Source of the DNA: Nocardioides sp. ChNu-153
Lineage (GTDB): Bacteria; Actinomycetota; Actinomycetes; Propionibacteriales; Nocardioidaceae
Length of the DNA stretch: 64,000 nt
Assembly (NCBI RefSeq): GCF_030466625.1
Contig: NZ_JADEVT010000005.1
Location: 153,185 to 217,184 of the forward strand
Direction of reading: 5' to 3'
The position numbers and the translations under genes are program-made. The notes below the pieces were generated by a model. That model searched no databases and had not been told where the DNA came from. It saw nothing but the letters and a program-made list of their open reading frames with translations. Positions 52,570 to 62,456 of the stretch are shown here, piece by piece; within the stretch, counting starts at the first letter, position 1; each line of letters begins with the position of its first letter.

Positions 52570-54888
52570 TCAGGCGCCGGCGGTCTGGTGCTCCCGCTCG
52601 TGCCGGTCGTCGTCGTGGCGGGCGTGGGCGCGCTCGAGGCTCTCGCCCTCGACGTCCACGCGCGGCAGGAACCGGTCGATCCAGCCCGGCAGCCACCAGG
52701 CCTTGTCGCCCATGAGGTACATCAGGGCGGGGATCAGGGTCATCCGCACGACGAACGCGTCGATGAAGACCGCCGTCGCGAGGGCGAAGCCCATCGCCTT
52801 GATGAACGAGGCGTCCATCAGCATGAAGGCCGCGAAGACCGACATCATGATGACGGCGGCGGCCGCGACCACGCGGGCCGAGTTGCGGAAGCCGTCGACC
52901 ACGGCGGCGACCGCGTCCGCCCCGTGCACGTGGGCCTCGCGGATCCGGGTCACCAGGAACACCTGGTAGTCCATCGCCAGGCCGAACACCACGCCGACCA
53001 GGAAGATCGGCATGAAGCTGACCAGCGGCTGGCCCTCGATCAGGCCGAGCGCGCCCTCCTGGAACACGAGCACCGTGATGCCGAGCGTCGCGAGCACCGT
53101 CAGCAGGAAGCCGAGGGTCGCGGTGAGCGGCACCAGGAGCGAGCGGAACACGAGCACCAGCAGCAGGAACGCCAGGCCGATGACGACGAGCAGGTAGATC
53201 GGCAGCGCGTCGTTCAGACGGTCCGAGACGTCCACCGCGATGGCGGTCATGCCGGTGACGCCGACCTCGGTGCCGGTCGAGTCCTCGAGGTCGCCCTGGG
53301 TGGCGCGCATGTCGGCCAGCAGGTCGGTCGTCGCCACGTCCTCGGCGCTCGACGCAGGGGTGACGAGCACGGTGGCGCCGGTGGCGGTGGCCGGGTCGGC
53401 CTCCGGGGCGGCGTTGGTGCCGGTGATCTGGGCGTGGGCGACGTCGTCCTTCTCGGCGGCCCAGGCGACGACCTCGCCGAACGCCTCCTGACGGGCGGTG
53501 TCGTCCTCGATGTCGCGACCGTCGACCACGACGAGCAGCGGCGCCTGGCGGCCCTCGCCGAACGCCTCGGTGATGAGGTCGCTGGCCTGGCGCTGGGTGG
53601 TGTCGCTCGGGCTGGTGGAGTCGCTGGGCAGCGCGAGCTGCAGGTCCTTCGCGGGGATGGCGAGGGCGCCGAGCGCGACGACGACGAGCAGCACGGCCGC
53701 GACGGGCGAGCGGCCCACGGTGCGGGCCCAGCGGACACCGTTGTTGAGCACCCGACCCGACGCGTCGCGCTTCGGGTCGTAGCGGCGCACGACACCGCCG
53801 AACGCCTTGCCCTTCAGCATGCCGAGCACGGCGGGCAGCAGCGTCAGCGCGACGAGGACGGCGAGGAAGACGCCGGTCGCGGCCGCGAGGCCCATGGCGG
53901 TGAGGAACGGGATGCGCACGACGGCCAGGGCCGCCAGGGCGATGAGCACGGTGAGGCCGGCGAAGACGACGGCGGAGCCCGCCGTACCGACCGCGACGCC
54001 CGCGGCCTCCTCCCGGTCGTCCGTGTGCTGCAGCTCGCTGCGGTAGCGGGCGAGGATGAAGAGGGCGTAGTCGATGCCGACCGCCAGGCCGATCATCACC
54101 GCCAGGATCGGGGTCATGTCGCTGACGTCGGTGAACGCGGTCATGCCCGTGACGCCGAGCGAGGTCAGCGCGACGCCGACGATGGCCGTCACGATCGGCA
54201 GGCCAGCCGCGACGAGCGAGCCGAAGGTCAGCACGAGCACGACGAGGGCGACCGCGATGCCGATGAGCTCCGAGGCGCCGCTGATCTCCATGAGCTGCAG
54301 GCCCGGGCCGTTGGCCTCGACCTGGAGGCCGTCACCGCTGGCCTCGTCGGCCAGCTCCATGATCGCCTCCTGGCTGGCCGGCTCGATGTCGGTGGGCTCG
54401 TCGACGTCGAACTCCAGGGTGATGAGCCCGACCCGCCCGTCCGGGTCGACCGGCGCGAGGTTGGCGACGTCCTCGGGGGTCGCGCCGCCGGCGACGAGCG
54501 CCTCCTCCTGCGCCGCGGCCGCCGTCGTCGGGTCGAGGATCGGCGCCTCCTCCGAGCTCAGCACCTGCGGGCTCTCGGAGAGGTCCTGCACCAGCTGCGC
54601 GATGCGGTCGGCGTACGGCTCGTCCGTGAGTGTCGAGCCCTCCGGCGCCGCGACGACCACGGTGACGGAGGTGTCGTTCAGCGCGTCCTCGGCGTCGGGG
54701 AACAGCTCCTGCTGGAGCTCGCTCGCGCGCTCCGAGGGGATGCCCGGGATGGTGAAGGCGCTGGTGGTCGGCTTGGCGATCGCGAGCGCGGTGGCGCCGA
54801 CGGCGACGAGCGCGACGACCCACACGCCGAGGAAGATCGGCCAGCGCCGGAAGGCGGTCCTGCCGAGTCGGTGGAGGAGGATGGCCAT
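52570..54888 (-). CDS. MMPL-family (RND-type) lipid/drug exporter
   Basis: A 772-residue transporter with 12 TM segments in two halves. The first large extracytoplasmic loop (about 35-190) and the second (about 410-560) are acidic. The first half contains ILAVMIGLAVGIDYALFILA, and the second VVFGLAMDYQVFLVTRIREA; both carry the Asp-Tyr pair of MMPL proton relays. It probably exports lipids or hydrophobic drugs. The C-terminal tail is His/Arg/Asp-rich. It lies 64 bp downstream of a TetR gene on the same strand and is presumably controlled by it. Confidence 0.92.
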   Translation of the reverse strand: MAILLHRLGRTAFRRWPIFLGVWVVALVAVGATALAIAKPTTSAFTIPGIPSERASELQQELFPDAEDALNDTSVTVVVAAPEGSTLTDEPYADRIAQLVQDLSESPQVLSSEEAPILDPTTAAAAQEEALVAGGATPEDVANLAPVDPDGRVGLITLEFDVDEPTDIEPASQEAIMELADEASGDGLQVEANGPGLQLMEISGASELIGIAVALVVLVLTFGSLVAAGLPIVTAIVGVALTSLGVTGMTAFTDVSDMTPILAVMIGLAVGIDYALFILARYRSELQHTDDREEAAGVAVGTAGSAVVFAGLTVLIALAALAVVRIPFLTAMGLAAATGVFLAVLVALTLLPAVLGMLKGKAFGGVVRRYDPKRDASGRVLNNGVRWARTVGRSPVAAVLLVVVALGALAIPAKDLQLALPSDSTSPSDTTQRQASDLITEAFGEGRQAPLLVVVDGRDIEDDTARQEAFGEVVAWAAEKDDVAHAQITGTNAAPEADPATATGATVLVTPASSAEDVATTDLLADMRATQGDLEDSTGTEVGVTGMTAIAVDVSDRLNDALPIYLLVVIGLAFLLLVLVFRSLLVPLTATLGFLLTVLATLGITVLVFQEGALGLIEGQPLVSFMPIFLVGVVFGLAMDYQVFLVTRIREAHVHGADAVAAVVDGFRNSARVVAAAAVIMMSVFAAFMLMDASFIKAMGFALATAVFIDAFVVRMTLIPALMYLMGDKAWWLPGWIDRFLPRVDVEGESLERAHARHDDDRHEREHQTAGA

Positions 54889-54952
54889 GCGTGGGCTCCT
54901 GTTCGGGTGGGGCGGGCGGGTCGTGCGCGGGCGGTACGTCGGGTGGTGGGGC

Positions 54953-55552
54953 CTAGGCCAGCAGCGAGCGAGCCGTGGCGAGGTAGCGCGAGAAGAGGTC
55001 GGGCAGCGGGGTGTCGTCCCCGGCGATGCTGGCGTCGAGGGCGGAGTCGACGACGGCGACGAGCAGTCGGATGATCAGGCGGGCGGTGCCGGGGTCCGCG
55101 GCATGGCCGTCGCGCTCGGCGAGGGCCTCCTGCAGCTGCTCGGCGAGGTCCTCGAACCGCTCGTGGGCGGCCTCGTGGAACCGGGGGATCTGCAGCAGGC
55201 GACGGGCCAGCACCAGCTCCTGCTGGGTGGGCTCCTCGTGGTGGAGCACCTGGCGGGCCAGCACCTCGAGGTCGGAGATGAGCACGCCCGTGGGGCCGCC
55301 CGCGCGGAAGACGTCGGCGCCGTCCTCCGGGATCGTGGGCGCGGGGCCGAGGCACGCGTCGAGCTTCGACGGGAAGTAGTTGAACAGCGTGCGCCGCGAC
55401 ACCCCCGTGGCCGCGGCCAGGTCGTCCATCGTGAACCCCTCGAGCCCCCGCTCGAGCACCAGCTCCTGCGCGGCCACGACGATGCGGCGGGCGGTCTCCT
55501 CCCGCTTGCCGGCTCGCCCCCGCGGGAAGGCGTTCGATGCACTCAGGCTCAC
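54953..55552 (-). CDS. TetR-family repressor of the MMPL operon
   Basis: A 199-residue regulator. The helix-turn-helix is near the N-terminus (about 15-60): RKREETARRIVVAAQ-type start, FTMDDLAAATGVSRRTLFNY and FPSKLDACLG. The C-terminal helical ligand domain has no obvious cofactor motif. GTG 55552 is chosen because an AGTGCAATCTTGCACT palindrome begins 3 bp upstream; an in-frame ATG at 55588 would place the operator inside the gene. The close mmpL gene suggests drug- or lipid-responsive efflux. Confidence 0.88.
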   Translation of the reverse strand: MSLSASNAFPRGRAGKREETARRIVVAAQELVLERGLEGFTMDDLAAATGVSRRTLFNYFPSKLDACLGPAPTIPEDGADVFRAGGPTGVLISDLEVLARQVLHHEEPTQQELVLARRLLQIPRFHEAAHERFEDLAEQLQEALAERDGHAADPGTARLIIRLLVAVVDSALDASIAGDDTPLPDLFSRYLATARSLLA

Positions 55553-55554
55553 GA

Positions 55555-55570
55555 AGTGCAATCTTGCACT
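55555..55570. promoter_or_regulatory. TetR operator AGTGCAATCTTGCACT
   Basis: Perfect 7-bp arms around TC, 2 bp from the TetR start. Half-sites AGTGCA/TGCACT recur at 55538 and 55582. It also lies 92 bp from the divergent nitroreductase start. Confidence 0.65.
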
Positions 55571-55662
55571 GCGTATCCAAGAGTGCACAGCCTCGGGGTC
55601 TGTGAGCCCCGCCTCACCCGCCCGGTCGAGGCGGCGCCGTGCCGGCTGGCCACAATGGCGCG

Positions 55663-56292
55663 GTGACCGATGCCGCCTCGTCCCTCTCCGTGACCAGCCC
55701 GTCCGCCGACCTCGTCGCCGAGCCCATGCGCTCGCGCTGGAGCCCCGCGGTGTTCGCGACGGACCGCGCCGTCGACGACGCGACCATCGGCGGGCTGCTC
55801 GCCGCCGCGGCCTGGGCGCCGTCGACGGGCAACACGCAGCCGTGGGCGTACGTCGTGACGCGGCTCGGCACAGCGGCGTACGACGTCGTCGTCGACGCGC
55901 TCAGCTCGGGCAACCGCGGTTGGGTGCCGACCGCTCCGGTCGTCATCGTGGGCGCCGTCCTGGTCGGCGAGCACGAGGGCCGGTCGTCGAAGGGCGACTA
56001 CTCCTACTACGACCTGGGCCAGTCGGTCGCCCACCTGACGTTGCAGGCGCAGGCGGTCGGGCTGCACACGCACCAGTTCGCCGGCGTCGACGGGGCCGCC
56101 GTCGCCGAGGGTCTCGGCGTCCCTGACGCCTTCCGGGTGCTCGTCGGCATCGCGGTCGGCTACGTCGGCACCGACGAGCACGTCGCTGCGGCCGGCGAGG
56201 CCGACGTGGCCCGCCACCGCAAGGAGCGGGTGCGCCGGGCGCTGGCGGAGTCGGCGTACGACGGCACATGGGGCGTGCCGTTCGGGGGCTGA
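55663..56292 (+). CDS. nitroreductase-family flavoprotein
   Basis: A 209-residue FMN protein. The N-terminal signature RSRWSPAVFATDRAVDDATI with WAPSTGNTQPWAYVV is the phosphate-binding Arg/Ser and Asn-Gln-Pro-Trp pattern. SYYDLGQSVAHLTLQAQAVG and the C-terminal RHRKERVRR segment fit the family's dimer and FMN ends. These enzymes reduce quinones, nitro groups or flavins with NAD(P)H. It is monocistronic and divergent from the TetR-MMPL unit, so the TetR operator may also affect it. Confidence 0.86.
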   Translation: MTDAASSLSVTSPSADLVAEPMRSRWSPAVFATDRAVDDATIGGLLAAAAWAPSTGNTQPWAYVVTRLGTAAYDVVVDALSSGNRGWVPTAPVVIVGAVLVGEHEGRSSKGDYSYYDLGQSVAHLTLQAQAVGLHTHQFAGVDGAAVAEGLGVPDAFRVLVGIAVGYVGTDEHVAAAGEADVARHRKERVRRALAESAYDGTWGVPFGG

Positions 56293-56295
56293 CCC

Positions 56296-56595
56296 TCAGG
56301 TCCCGCCGCCTCCGCACCCGCCGCCGCCCCCGCAGGAGGACCCCGACGAGCTGCAGGAGGAGCTGCTGCAGGAGTGGCCCGGGCCGTCGTGGCCGCCCGA
56401 CGAGCCGCAGCTCGTGCCGGTCGAGCCGCCCCAGGCGCCGCCGGCCCACCCGTCGTGGCCGCCACGGCGCCCGCCCCGCCGCGGGTGACGGCGGGCGGAG
56501 CCGCGGCCGACCCGCACGACGAGGGTGAGGACGAGCACCAGGACGGCGGCGAACGCCGACAGGAAGAGCACGAGGCCCACGACGACGACGGTCAC
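56296..56595 (-). CDS. single-TM small protein with Cys/Gly/Ser-rich tail (99 aa)
   Basis: A 99-residue protein: one N-terminal TM helix (about 1-28; VTVVVVGLVLFLSAFAAVLV), a basic Arg/Gly/His linker (about 30-50) and a low-complexity tail (about 60-99) of Gly, Ser and five Cys. Key tail pieces are TGTSCGSS, HSCSSSSCSSSGSSC and CGGGGGCGGGGT. The C-terminus is Gly-rich right to the end. It is translationally coupled to the 78-aa gene above it (4-bp GTGA overlap) and is the last gene of a four-gene unit headed by a DUF692 enzyme. I know similar tails in TIGR04222-type proteins near DUF692 genes. A modified-peptide precursor is inferred. Confidence 0.72.
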   Translation of the reverse strand: MTVVVVGLVLFLSAFAAVLVLVLTLVVRVGRGSARRHPRRGGRRGGHDGWAGGAWGGSTGTSCGSSGGHDGPGHSCSSSSCSSSGSSCGGGGGCGGGGT

Positions 56596-56828
56596 TCGCC
56601 CCCACCCCCGCCGCAGCTGCTGCCGCAGGACGACCCGCACGAGCCCGTGTCGTCGCCGCCCCCGGCGCCGCTCCCGTCGTTCGGCCGTCGCCGGTGCTGG
56701 GTCCGCGGACGGCCGCCGGGCGGGGTACGGCGCGGGGCCGACGACCGCTGCAGGGACGTGGCGAACGCGACGAGGCCGATGAGGAGCAGCAGGCCCAGGA
56801 CGGTCGGGGCGGAGTAGTCGAGGATCAT
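56592..56828 (-). CDS. single-TM small protein with Cys/Gly/Ser-rich tail (78 aa)
   Basis: A 78-residue protein: TM helix about 8-26 (APTVLGLLLLIGLVAFATSL), a basic Pro/Arg linker, then a tail starting GAGGGDDTG with three evenly spaced Cys in CGSSCGSSC followed by five Gly and a final Glu. The tail spacing C-x3-C-x3-C is regular. Start ATG 56828 follows GGGAGAACC. Its start overlaps the partner gene (ATGA) and its stop overlaps the 99-aa gene (GTGA). The shared design of the two peptides suggests a common substrate role for the DUF692 enzyme. A structural or sensor role cannot be excluded. Confidence 0.72.
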   Translation of the reverse strand: MILDYSAPTVLGLLLLIGLVAFATSLQRSSAPRRTPPGGRPRTQHRRRPNDGSGAGGGDDTGSCGSSCGSSCGGGGGE

Positions 56829-57283
56829 GCGGTTCTCCCTCCGAGGTGCCGCCGGCGTGCCGGTCGGCGGGTGAGGCGCCACGTGCGCCGGCCCACGCCG
56901 ACGACGAGGACGCGACGCCCGTCCAGCTGGACGAGCGCGACGTGCCGGGTGCCGGCGTGGACGGCGGCCAGCCGGGCCCACTCCCGCTCGACCGCGTCGG
57001 ACGAGGTGGCGAGCGCGGCAGCGAAGGCGTCGGCGTCGTCGTGGCCGCACCCCTGGGCGGGGCAGGTGGCCGCCCATGCGTGGAAGCGGTCGCGCCAGCC
57101 CGGGAGCTGCGCCAGCTCGGGGACCGCGCGGACGGCGGCGTCGCTGCGCTTGCGCAGCAGCACCCGGGTGGTCGTCGCCGCGCCCGTGGGGTCGAACCCG
57201 GGCGGCACGGCACCGCGCAGGAGCGCGTCCAGCACCTCCTGCTGCCGGGCGGCCAGCCGTGCCCGGACGTCGGTGCCGGTCAC
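56825..57283 (-). CDS. small partner protein of the DUF692 enzyme (SCO6045-like)
   Basis: A 152-residue protein without TM or signal. Its N-terminus reads RARLAARQQEVLDALLRGAV followed by PPGFDPTGA, then a conserved-looking LLRKRSDAAVRAVPEL, a Cys pair in ATCPAQGCGHDDADAF, and a basic C-terminus with ALVQLDGRRVLVVGVG. In Streptomyces a protein of this kind sits beside a DUF692 gene (SCO6044-6045 region, from memory). DUF692 enzymes need a small partner to bind their peptide substrate, so that role is inferred. Both ends overlap neighbours by 4 bp (GTGA, ATGA). Confidence 0.68.
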   Translation of the reverse strand: MTGTDVRARLAARQQEVLDALLRGAVPPGFDPTGAATTTRVLLRKRSDAAVRAVPELAQLPGWRDRFHAWAATCPAQGCGHDDADAFAAALATSSDAVEREWARLAAVHAGTRHVALVQLDGRRVLVVGVGRRTWRLTRRPARRRHLGGRTA

Positions 57284-58191
57284 GCGGTCACGCCCGTCCG
57301 GGCCGTGGCGACGGCGGCGCGCAGCGCGGCGTACTCGCCCTCGATGGCCGCGACGGTGACGTCCTCGTCGTGCTCGAGCAGGATGCCGGGCAGGGGGAGC
57401 GAGCGTTCGGCGTACGCCGTCACGAGCGTGCGCACGAGCGCGAGCACGGGCGGGGTCATCGGGTGCGCGTGGGTGTCGAGGTAGAGCCCGTTCGCGTCCA
57501 CGACGCCCCCGGCGACGTGGACGTAGGCCACCGCCTCGAGGGGGAAGCGCAGCAGGTCGGCGGCCGGGTCGGTCCCGCGGGCGATCGCGCTGGCGTGGAG
57601 GTTCGCGACGTCGAGCACGATGCGGCAGCCCGTGCGCTCGACGAGGGCGGTGAGGAAGTCGGCCTCGTCGAGGGTGTCCTCGGGCCAGGTGAGCAGCGCG
57701 GCGACGTTCTCCAGCACCAGCGGCACGGGGAGCGCCGCCTGGGCCGCCCGCACGTTCTCGACGAGCACGTCGAGGCTGTCGCTCGTGCGGGGCGGGGGCA
57801 GGAGGTGACCGGCCTCGAGCACGTCGCCGTGCAACGCGTCGGGGGTGCCGGCGGCGCGCACGAACGCGACGTGCTCGCTGACGACGGGTGAGCCGAGCGC
57901 CTCGGCGAGCGCGGCCAGGCGGGCGAGGCGCGCGGGGTCGGGGCGATCCGCTCCGGCGATCCCCAGGGTGACGCCGTGCGGCACGACGGTGACCCCGTGG
58001 TCCCGCAGCACGAGCAGCTCGGCGGGCAGGTGCCGCGGGTCGACGTTCTCCGCCACGACCTCGGTGAACCCCAGGTCGCCGGCCGCCGCCCACGACGTCA
58101 GCAGGTCGGCGATCGGCCGGCGCCACGCCACCGCCGTCCCCGCGAGCCCGGCCGGCCCGCGAGGCGCTCGGTGGTCCCCCTCGACGGTCAC
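57280..58191 (-). CDS. DUF692 multinuclear non-heme iron-dependent oxidase (MNIO)
   Basis: A 303-residue TIM-barrel protein. DUF692 marks are FTEVVAENVDP, VVPHGVTLGIAG, SPVVSEHVAFVR with metal His, LVLENVAALLTWPED with Glu, IVLDVANLHASAIARG with Asp/His, AYVHVAGGVV with His and LDTHAHPMTPPV with Asp/His. MNIOs such as MbnB, TglH and BufB use two or three Fe ions to convert peptide Cys to oxazolone-thioamide, thio-oxazole or excised forms. The GTG at 58191 lacks a clear Shine-Dalgarno. It is the first gene of a four-gene coupled unit with a partner and two Cys-tailed peptides. Confidence 0.88.
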   Translation of the reverse strand: MTVEGDHRAPRGPAGLAGTAVAWRRPIADLLTSWAAAGDLGFTEVVAENVDPRHLPAELLVLRDHGVTVVPHGVTLGIAGADRPDPARLARLAALAEALGSPVVSEHVAFVRAAGTPDALHGDVLEAGHLLPPPRTSDSLDVLVENVRAAQAALPVPLVLENVAALLTWPEDTLDEADFLTALVERTGCRIVLDVANLHASAIARGTDPAADLLRFPLEAVAYVHVAGGVVDANGLYLDTHAHPMTPPVLALVRTLVTAYAERSLPLPGILLEHDEDVTVAAIEGEYAALRAAVATARTGVTA

Positions 58192-58247
58192 GGCGCGGAG
58201 TGTGCGCCGCGGCCCCGCGCGCGAAACGTGGCTGGCGGTGGCGCGGC

Positions 58248-59183
58248 TCAGCGGGCGACCGGCAACCAGATCTCCGCGTCGGCCGTCGGCCCGGAAGTCG
58301 CCGGCGTGCCGGCTGCGGGCGGATGGACCGTGACGGTCAGCAGCTCCGGTCCCGGTCGGAGCCGGTAGGGCTGCGACGGGAACCACTCGGTGGCCGTGCG
58401 GGCCCAGGTGTCCTGCAACGCCGCCGGGAAGGGACCCGACGACGCGAAGACCGCCCACGTCCCGGCCGCGACCTCCGTCGTGGCGACGGCGACGCCCTCG
58501 GGCAACCCCGGTACGGCGGGCGTGGCGCCCGCGGGCACCGCGACGGCGTGCTGGTAGGTCAGCTCGGTGCCCTCGGCCCGGTCGGGATCGAGGCCGTCGC
58601 TGACGGCCACGACGCCGGACGGACGGGTGGCCGGGTCGGCGGAGGCCGCCGCGAAGGCGGCGAGGGCGTCCGTCGTACCGGGTGGGAGGCCGCGCAGGAA
58701 CGCGGCGATGTGGGGGTTGGCGCCGGCGTGCACGAGCGGCACGCGGGCGGAGGGACCGATGAGCCGGAAGGCCGGCAGGTCGAGGACGCGGACGTCCATG
58801 GGGGTGCTCCCTTCGACGGTGAGGTGGAAGCGGAGCGGGAGCTGGGCGCGCACGGGACCGCCGGCACGACGCACGTCCGTCGGCCGGGCGCCGTGGACGG
58901 CCCGGAAGGCCCGCCCGAACGACTCCGTCGACGAGTAGCCGTGGCGGACGGCGACGCTCAGCAGGTCGTCGTCCCCGGCCACGAGGTCGTCGGCCGCCCG
59001 GGTCATCCAGCGCCGCCGAACGTACTCCGAGATGGGCATGCCCGTGAGTGCCGAGAACATCCGCCGCAGGTGGTGCTCGGTCGTCGCGACCTCGCGGGCC
59101 AGCGCCGGGACGTCCACCGACGCCCCGGGCTCCGCGACGAGCTGCTCGATCCGCTCGACGACCGCCGTGAGCTGCGCGATCAC
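58248..59183 (-). CDS. AraC-family regulator with GyrI-like effector domain
   Basis: A 311-residue protein. The AraC/XylS DNA-binding domain is N-terminal (about 20-115; ALAREVATTEHHLRRMFSAL and AVRHGYSSTESFGRAFRAVH), which is unusual for AraC proteins. The C-terminal half (about 150-305; VRVLDLPAFRLIGPSARVPL, TYQHAVAVPAG, GTWAVFASSGPFPAALQDTW) is a GyrI-like/SOUL-type effector domain. Such proteins sense small hydrophobic ligands. GGGGAGGGC precedes the GTG. It is separated by 56 bp from the DUF692 unit on the same strand, so it may control that unit or be cotranscribed. Confidence 0.85.
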   Translation of the reverse strand: MIAQLTAVVERIEQLVAEPGASVDVPALAREVATTEHHLRRMFSALTGMPISEYVRRRWMTRAADDLVAGDDDLLSVAVRHGYSSTESFGRAFRAVHGARPTDVRRAGGPVRAQLPLRFHLTVEGSTPMDVRVLDLPAFRLIGPSARVPLVHAGANPHIAAFLRGLPPGTTDALAAFAAASADPATRPSGVVAVSDGLDPDRAEGTELTYQHAVAVPAGATPAVPGLPEGVAVATTEVAAGTWAVFASSGPFPAALQDTWARTATEWFPSQPYRLRPGPELLTVTVHPPAAGTPATSGPTADAEIWLPVAR

Positions 59184-59291
59184 GCCCTCCCCCTCTCCGC
59201 TCGATGACGTCACCGACGTTAGGGCGGGCGGGACCCGCCGCACCCGATCATCCGTGCCCGATCGGGTCGGCGGCCCGCCGCGGGGGTCCCG

Positions 59292-59435
59292 GCGGTCGAG
59301 GTGGCCGCGCCGGCGGTCCTCGAAGACCACGTCCCTCTTCCAGGTGGTTTCGAGGGGTGCTAGCGCACCCACCTCAACCACCGGGGTGCTGGCGCACCCA
59401 CCTCGACCACCGGGCGCTGCCCACCTCAACCGCCG
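59292..59435. repeat. dispersed palindromic repeat, family B, third cluster
   Basis: Three or four units within 59184-59444: GGTCGAGGTGGCCGCGCC at 59294, then GGTGGTTTCGAGGGGTGC to CACCTCAACCACC (59343-59382), then CACCTCGACCACC to 59411 and CACCTCAACCGCC to 59433. Here the cluster lies upstream of a start codon rather than between 3' ends. Confidence 0.8.
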
Positions 59436-59444
59436 GTGGGTGGC

Positions 59445-60371
59445 TCAGGACAGCGCGGCGACCTCGTCGGCGGTGAGGTCGAGCGTGAACGACTCGACGA
59501 GGGCAGAGAGCTGCTCGGCGTTGCGTGCGCTGGCGATGGGCGCGGAGACGACGGGCTGGGCGCGCAGCCAGGCCAGGGCGACGGCGGTCGGGGTGACGCC
59601 GCGGTCACGGGCGATCTCCGCCTGGGCGGCCAGGACCCGCTCGGCGCCGGGCTTGTCGGCGTACGACGCCGCTGCCCCGGCGCGCGGGGAGTCGACGTTC
59701 GCGCCGGGGGCGTACTTGCCGGTGAGGAAGCCGCTGGCCAGCGCGGAGTACGGCGTCTCCGCGACGCCCAGCTCGGCGAGCGCCGGCACGAGGTCGGTCT
59801 CGATGTCGCGGGCCAGGAGGTTCCACCGGTCCTGGCTGACCGTGAACCCGGTGACGCCCGCGTCCGCCGCGAGCGCGACGGCGGAGCGCAGCCGGTCGGC
59901 GGAGAAGTTGGAGGCGCCGAGGTGGAGCGCCTTGCCCTCGGCGACGAGGGCGCCGAAGGCGGCGACGTACTCCTCCTGCGGGACGGTCTCGTCGTCGACG
60001 TGAGCGTAGTAGAGGTCGACGCGGTCGGTGCGCAGGCGGCGCAGGGAGTCCTCCAGCGCGGCGCGGACGTTGTCGGGGGCGAGGCCCTCGCGACCGTCGC
60101 CCTGGCCGACCTTGGTGGCGACGACGACCTGGTCGCGGACGCCGCGGTCGGCCATCCAGTCGCCGATGATGCGCTCGGAGTCGCCGATCTCGCGGCCCTC
60201 GACCCACTGGGGGTACATGTCGGCCGTGTCGATCGAGCGACCCCCAGCGGCGAGCCAGGCGTCGAGCACGGCGAACCCGGTCTCGCGGTCGGCGGTCCAG
60301 CCGAAGACGTTGCCGCCCAGCATCAGGGGGCCGAGGTCGAGCGGGGACGCGGTCGAGGGGGTGGTGCTCAC
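59445..60371 (-). CDS. aldo/keto reductase (YdjG/general-stress type)
   Basis: A 308-residue NADPH-dependent TIM-barrel reductase of the AKR11/12-like group. Motifs are GGRSIDTADMYPQWVEG with Asp/Tyr, VVVATKVGQG with Lys, DLYYAHVDDETV with His, LHLGASNFSADRL and the cofactor end ASARNAEQLSAL. It reduces aldehydes/ketones; it is not closely related to the other AKR at 41231. The GTG start follows GGAGGAGC. The family B cluster lies just beyond its stop. Confidence 0.87.
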   Translation of the reverse strand: MSTTPSTASPLDLGPLMLGGNVFGWTADRETGFAVLDAWLAAGGRSIDTADMYPQWVEGREIGDSERIIGDWMADRGVRDQVVVATKVGQGDGREGLAPDNVRAALEDSLRRLRTDRVDLYYAHVDDETVPQEEYVAAFGALVAEGKALHLGASNFSADRLRSAVALAADAGVTGFTVSQDRWNLLARDIETDLVPALAELGVAETPYSALASGFLTGKYAPGANVDSPRAGAAASYADKPGAERVLAAQAEIARDRGVTPTAVALAWLRAQPVVSAPIASARNAEQLSALVESFTLDLTADEVAALS

Positions 60372-60561
60372 AGGTGCTCCTCCGAGGGGTCGGCGTGTCG
60401 TTCTCCGACCACCAACGTGGCACGCCGCTGGGCATTCCCCTGCCGGGGTCGCCATGCCGACCGAGGTGGCGGGCCTCGCCGGTGGTCTGCGAGACGGCGG
60501 ACGCGGTCGCCGGCGGGACCGGCACCACTGCCCGGCGACGACCTGGGGGACGTCGTACCCC

Positions 60562-60894
60562 TCAGAGGTCGAAGTCGGCGCGGCGCTCCGCGGGGACGAG
60601 GTCGACCTGGTCGGGGTGCTTCGCGAGGTAGCCGCGGAAGAACGGGCAGAAGGGCAGGATGCGTCGGCCGTCGGCGCGCAGGTCCGCCAGCACCTGCTCG
60701 GCGAGCCGCTTGGCGAGGCCCTGCCCGGCGTACGCCTCGTCGATCTCGGTGTGGAGCACGGACACCAGCGCGCCGTGGTCCTTGAGCCGGTACGTCGCGA
60801 AACCGGCCAGCGCGCCGTCGACCCGGATCTCGAAGCGGGACTCGCCGGGGGCGTCGACGACGGTGACGGCGGCCGGGTCGGTGGGGGTGCTCAT
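60562..60894 (-). CDS. GNAT-family N-acetyltransferase (YjdJ-like, DUF4442-size)
   Basis: A 110-residue single-domain acetyltransferase of the short COG2388 type. It shows the acetyl-CoA core: FEIRVDGALAGFATYRLKDH, HTEIDEAYAGQGLAKRLAEQ with the pyrophosphate loop, and the C-terminal LPFCPFFRGYLAKHPDQVDL. Family members have no firm substrate. The ATG at 60894 gives the standard length. It sits alone between convergent and divergent genes. Confidence 0.86.
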   Translation of the reverse strand: MSTPTDPAAVTVVDAPGESRFEIRVDGALAGFATYRLKDHGALVSVLHTEIDEAYAGQGLAKRLAEQVLADLRADGRRILPFCPFFRGYLAKHPDQVDLVPAERRADFDL

Positions 60895-61027
60895 GCGGGG
60901 AACCCTAGGCGGGGTACCCGCCCGGAGGCGCCGGATGCCCGCCGGTCCGTGTGGTGCCCACCACTTTCGGTCGTTGCGGTCGGAGGTGACTTGCCCGTAA
61001 CCCTCGCGTGGCCGGACGCTTGCGAGC

Positions 61028-62437
<1,410 letters not shown>

Positions 62438-62456
62438 GCCCCACCTGCCGGTACGG

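Noticed and set aside
60372..60561. A small gene in the 190-bp gap between the aldo/keto reductase and GNAT genes
   Set aside because: Short frames exist on both strands but lack ribosome sites or sensible composition.
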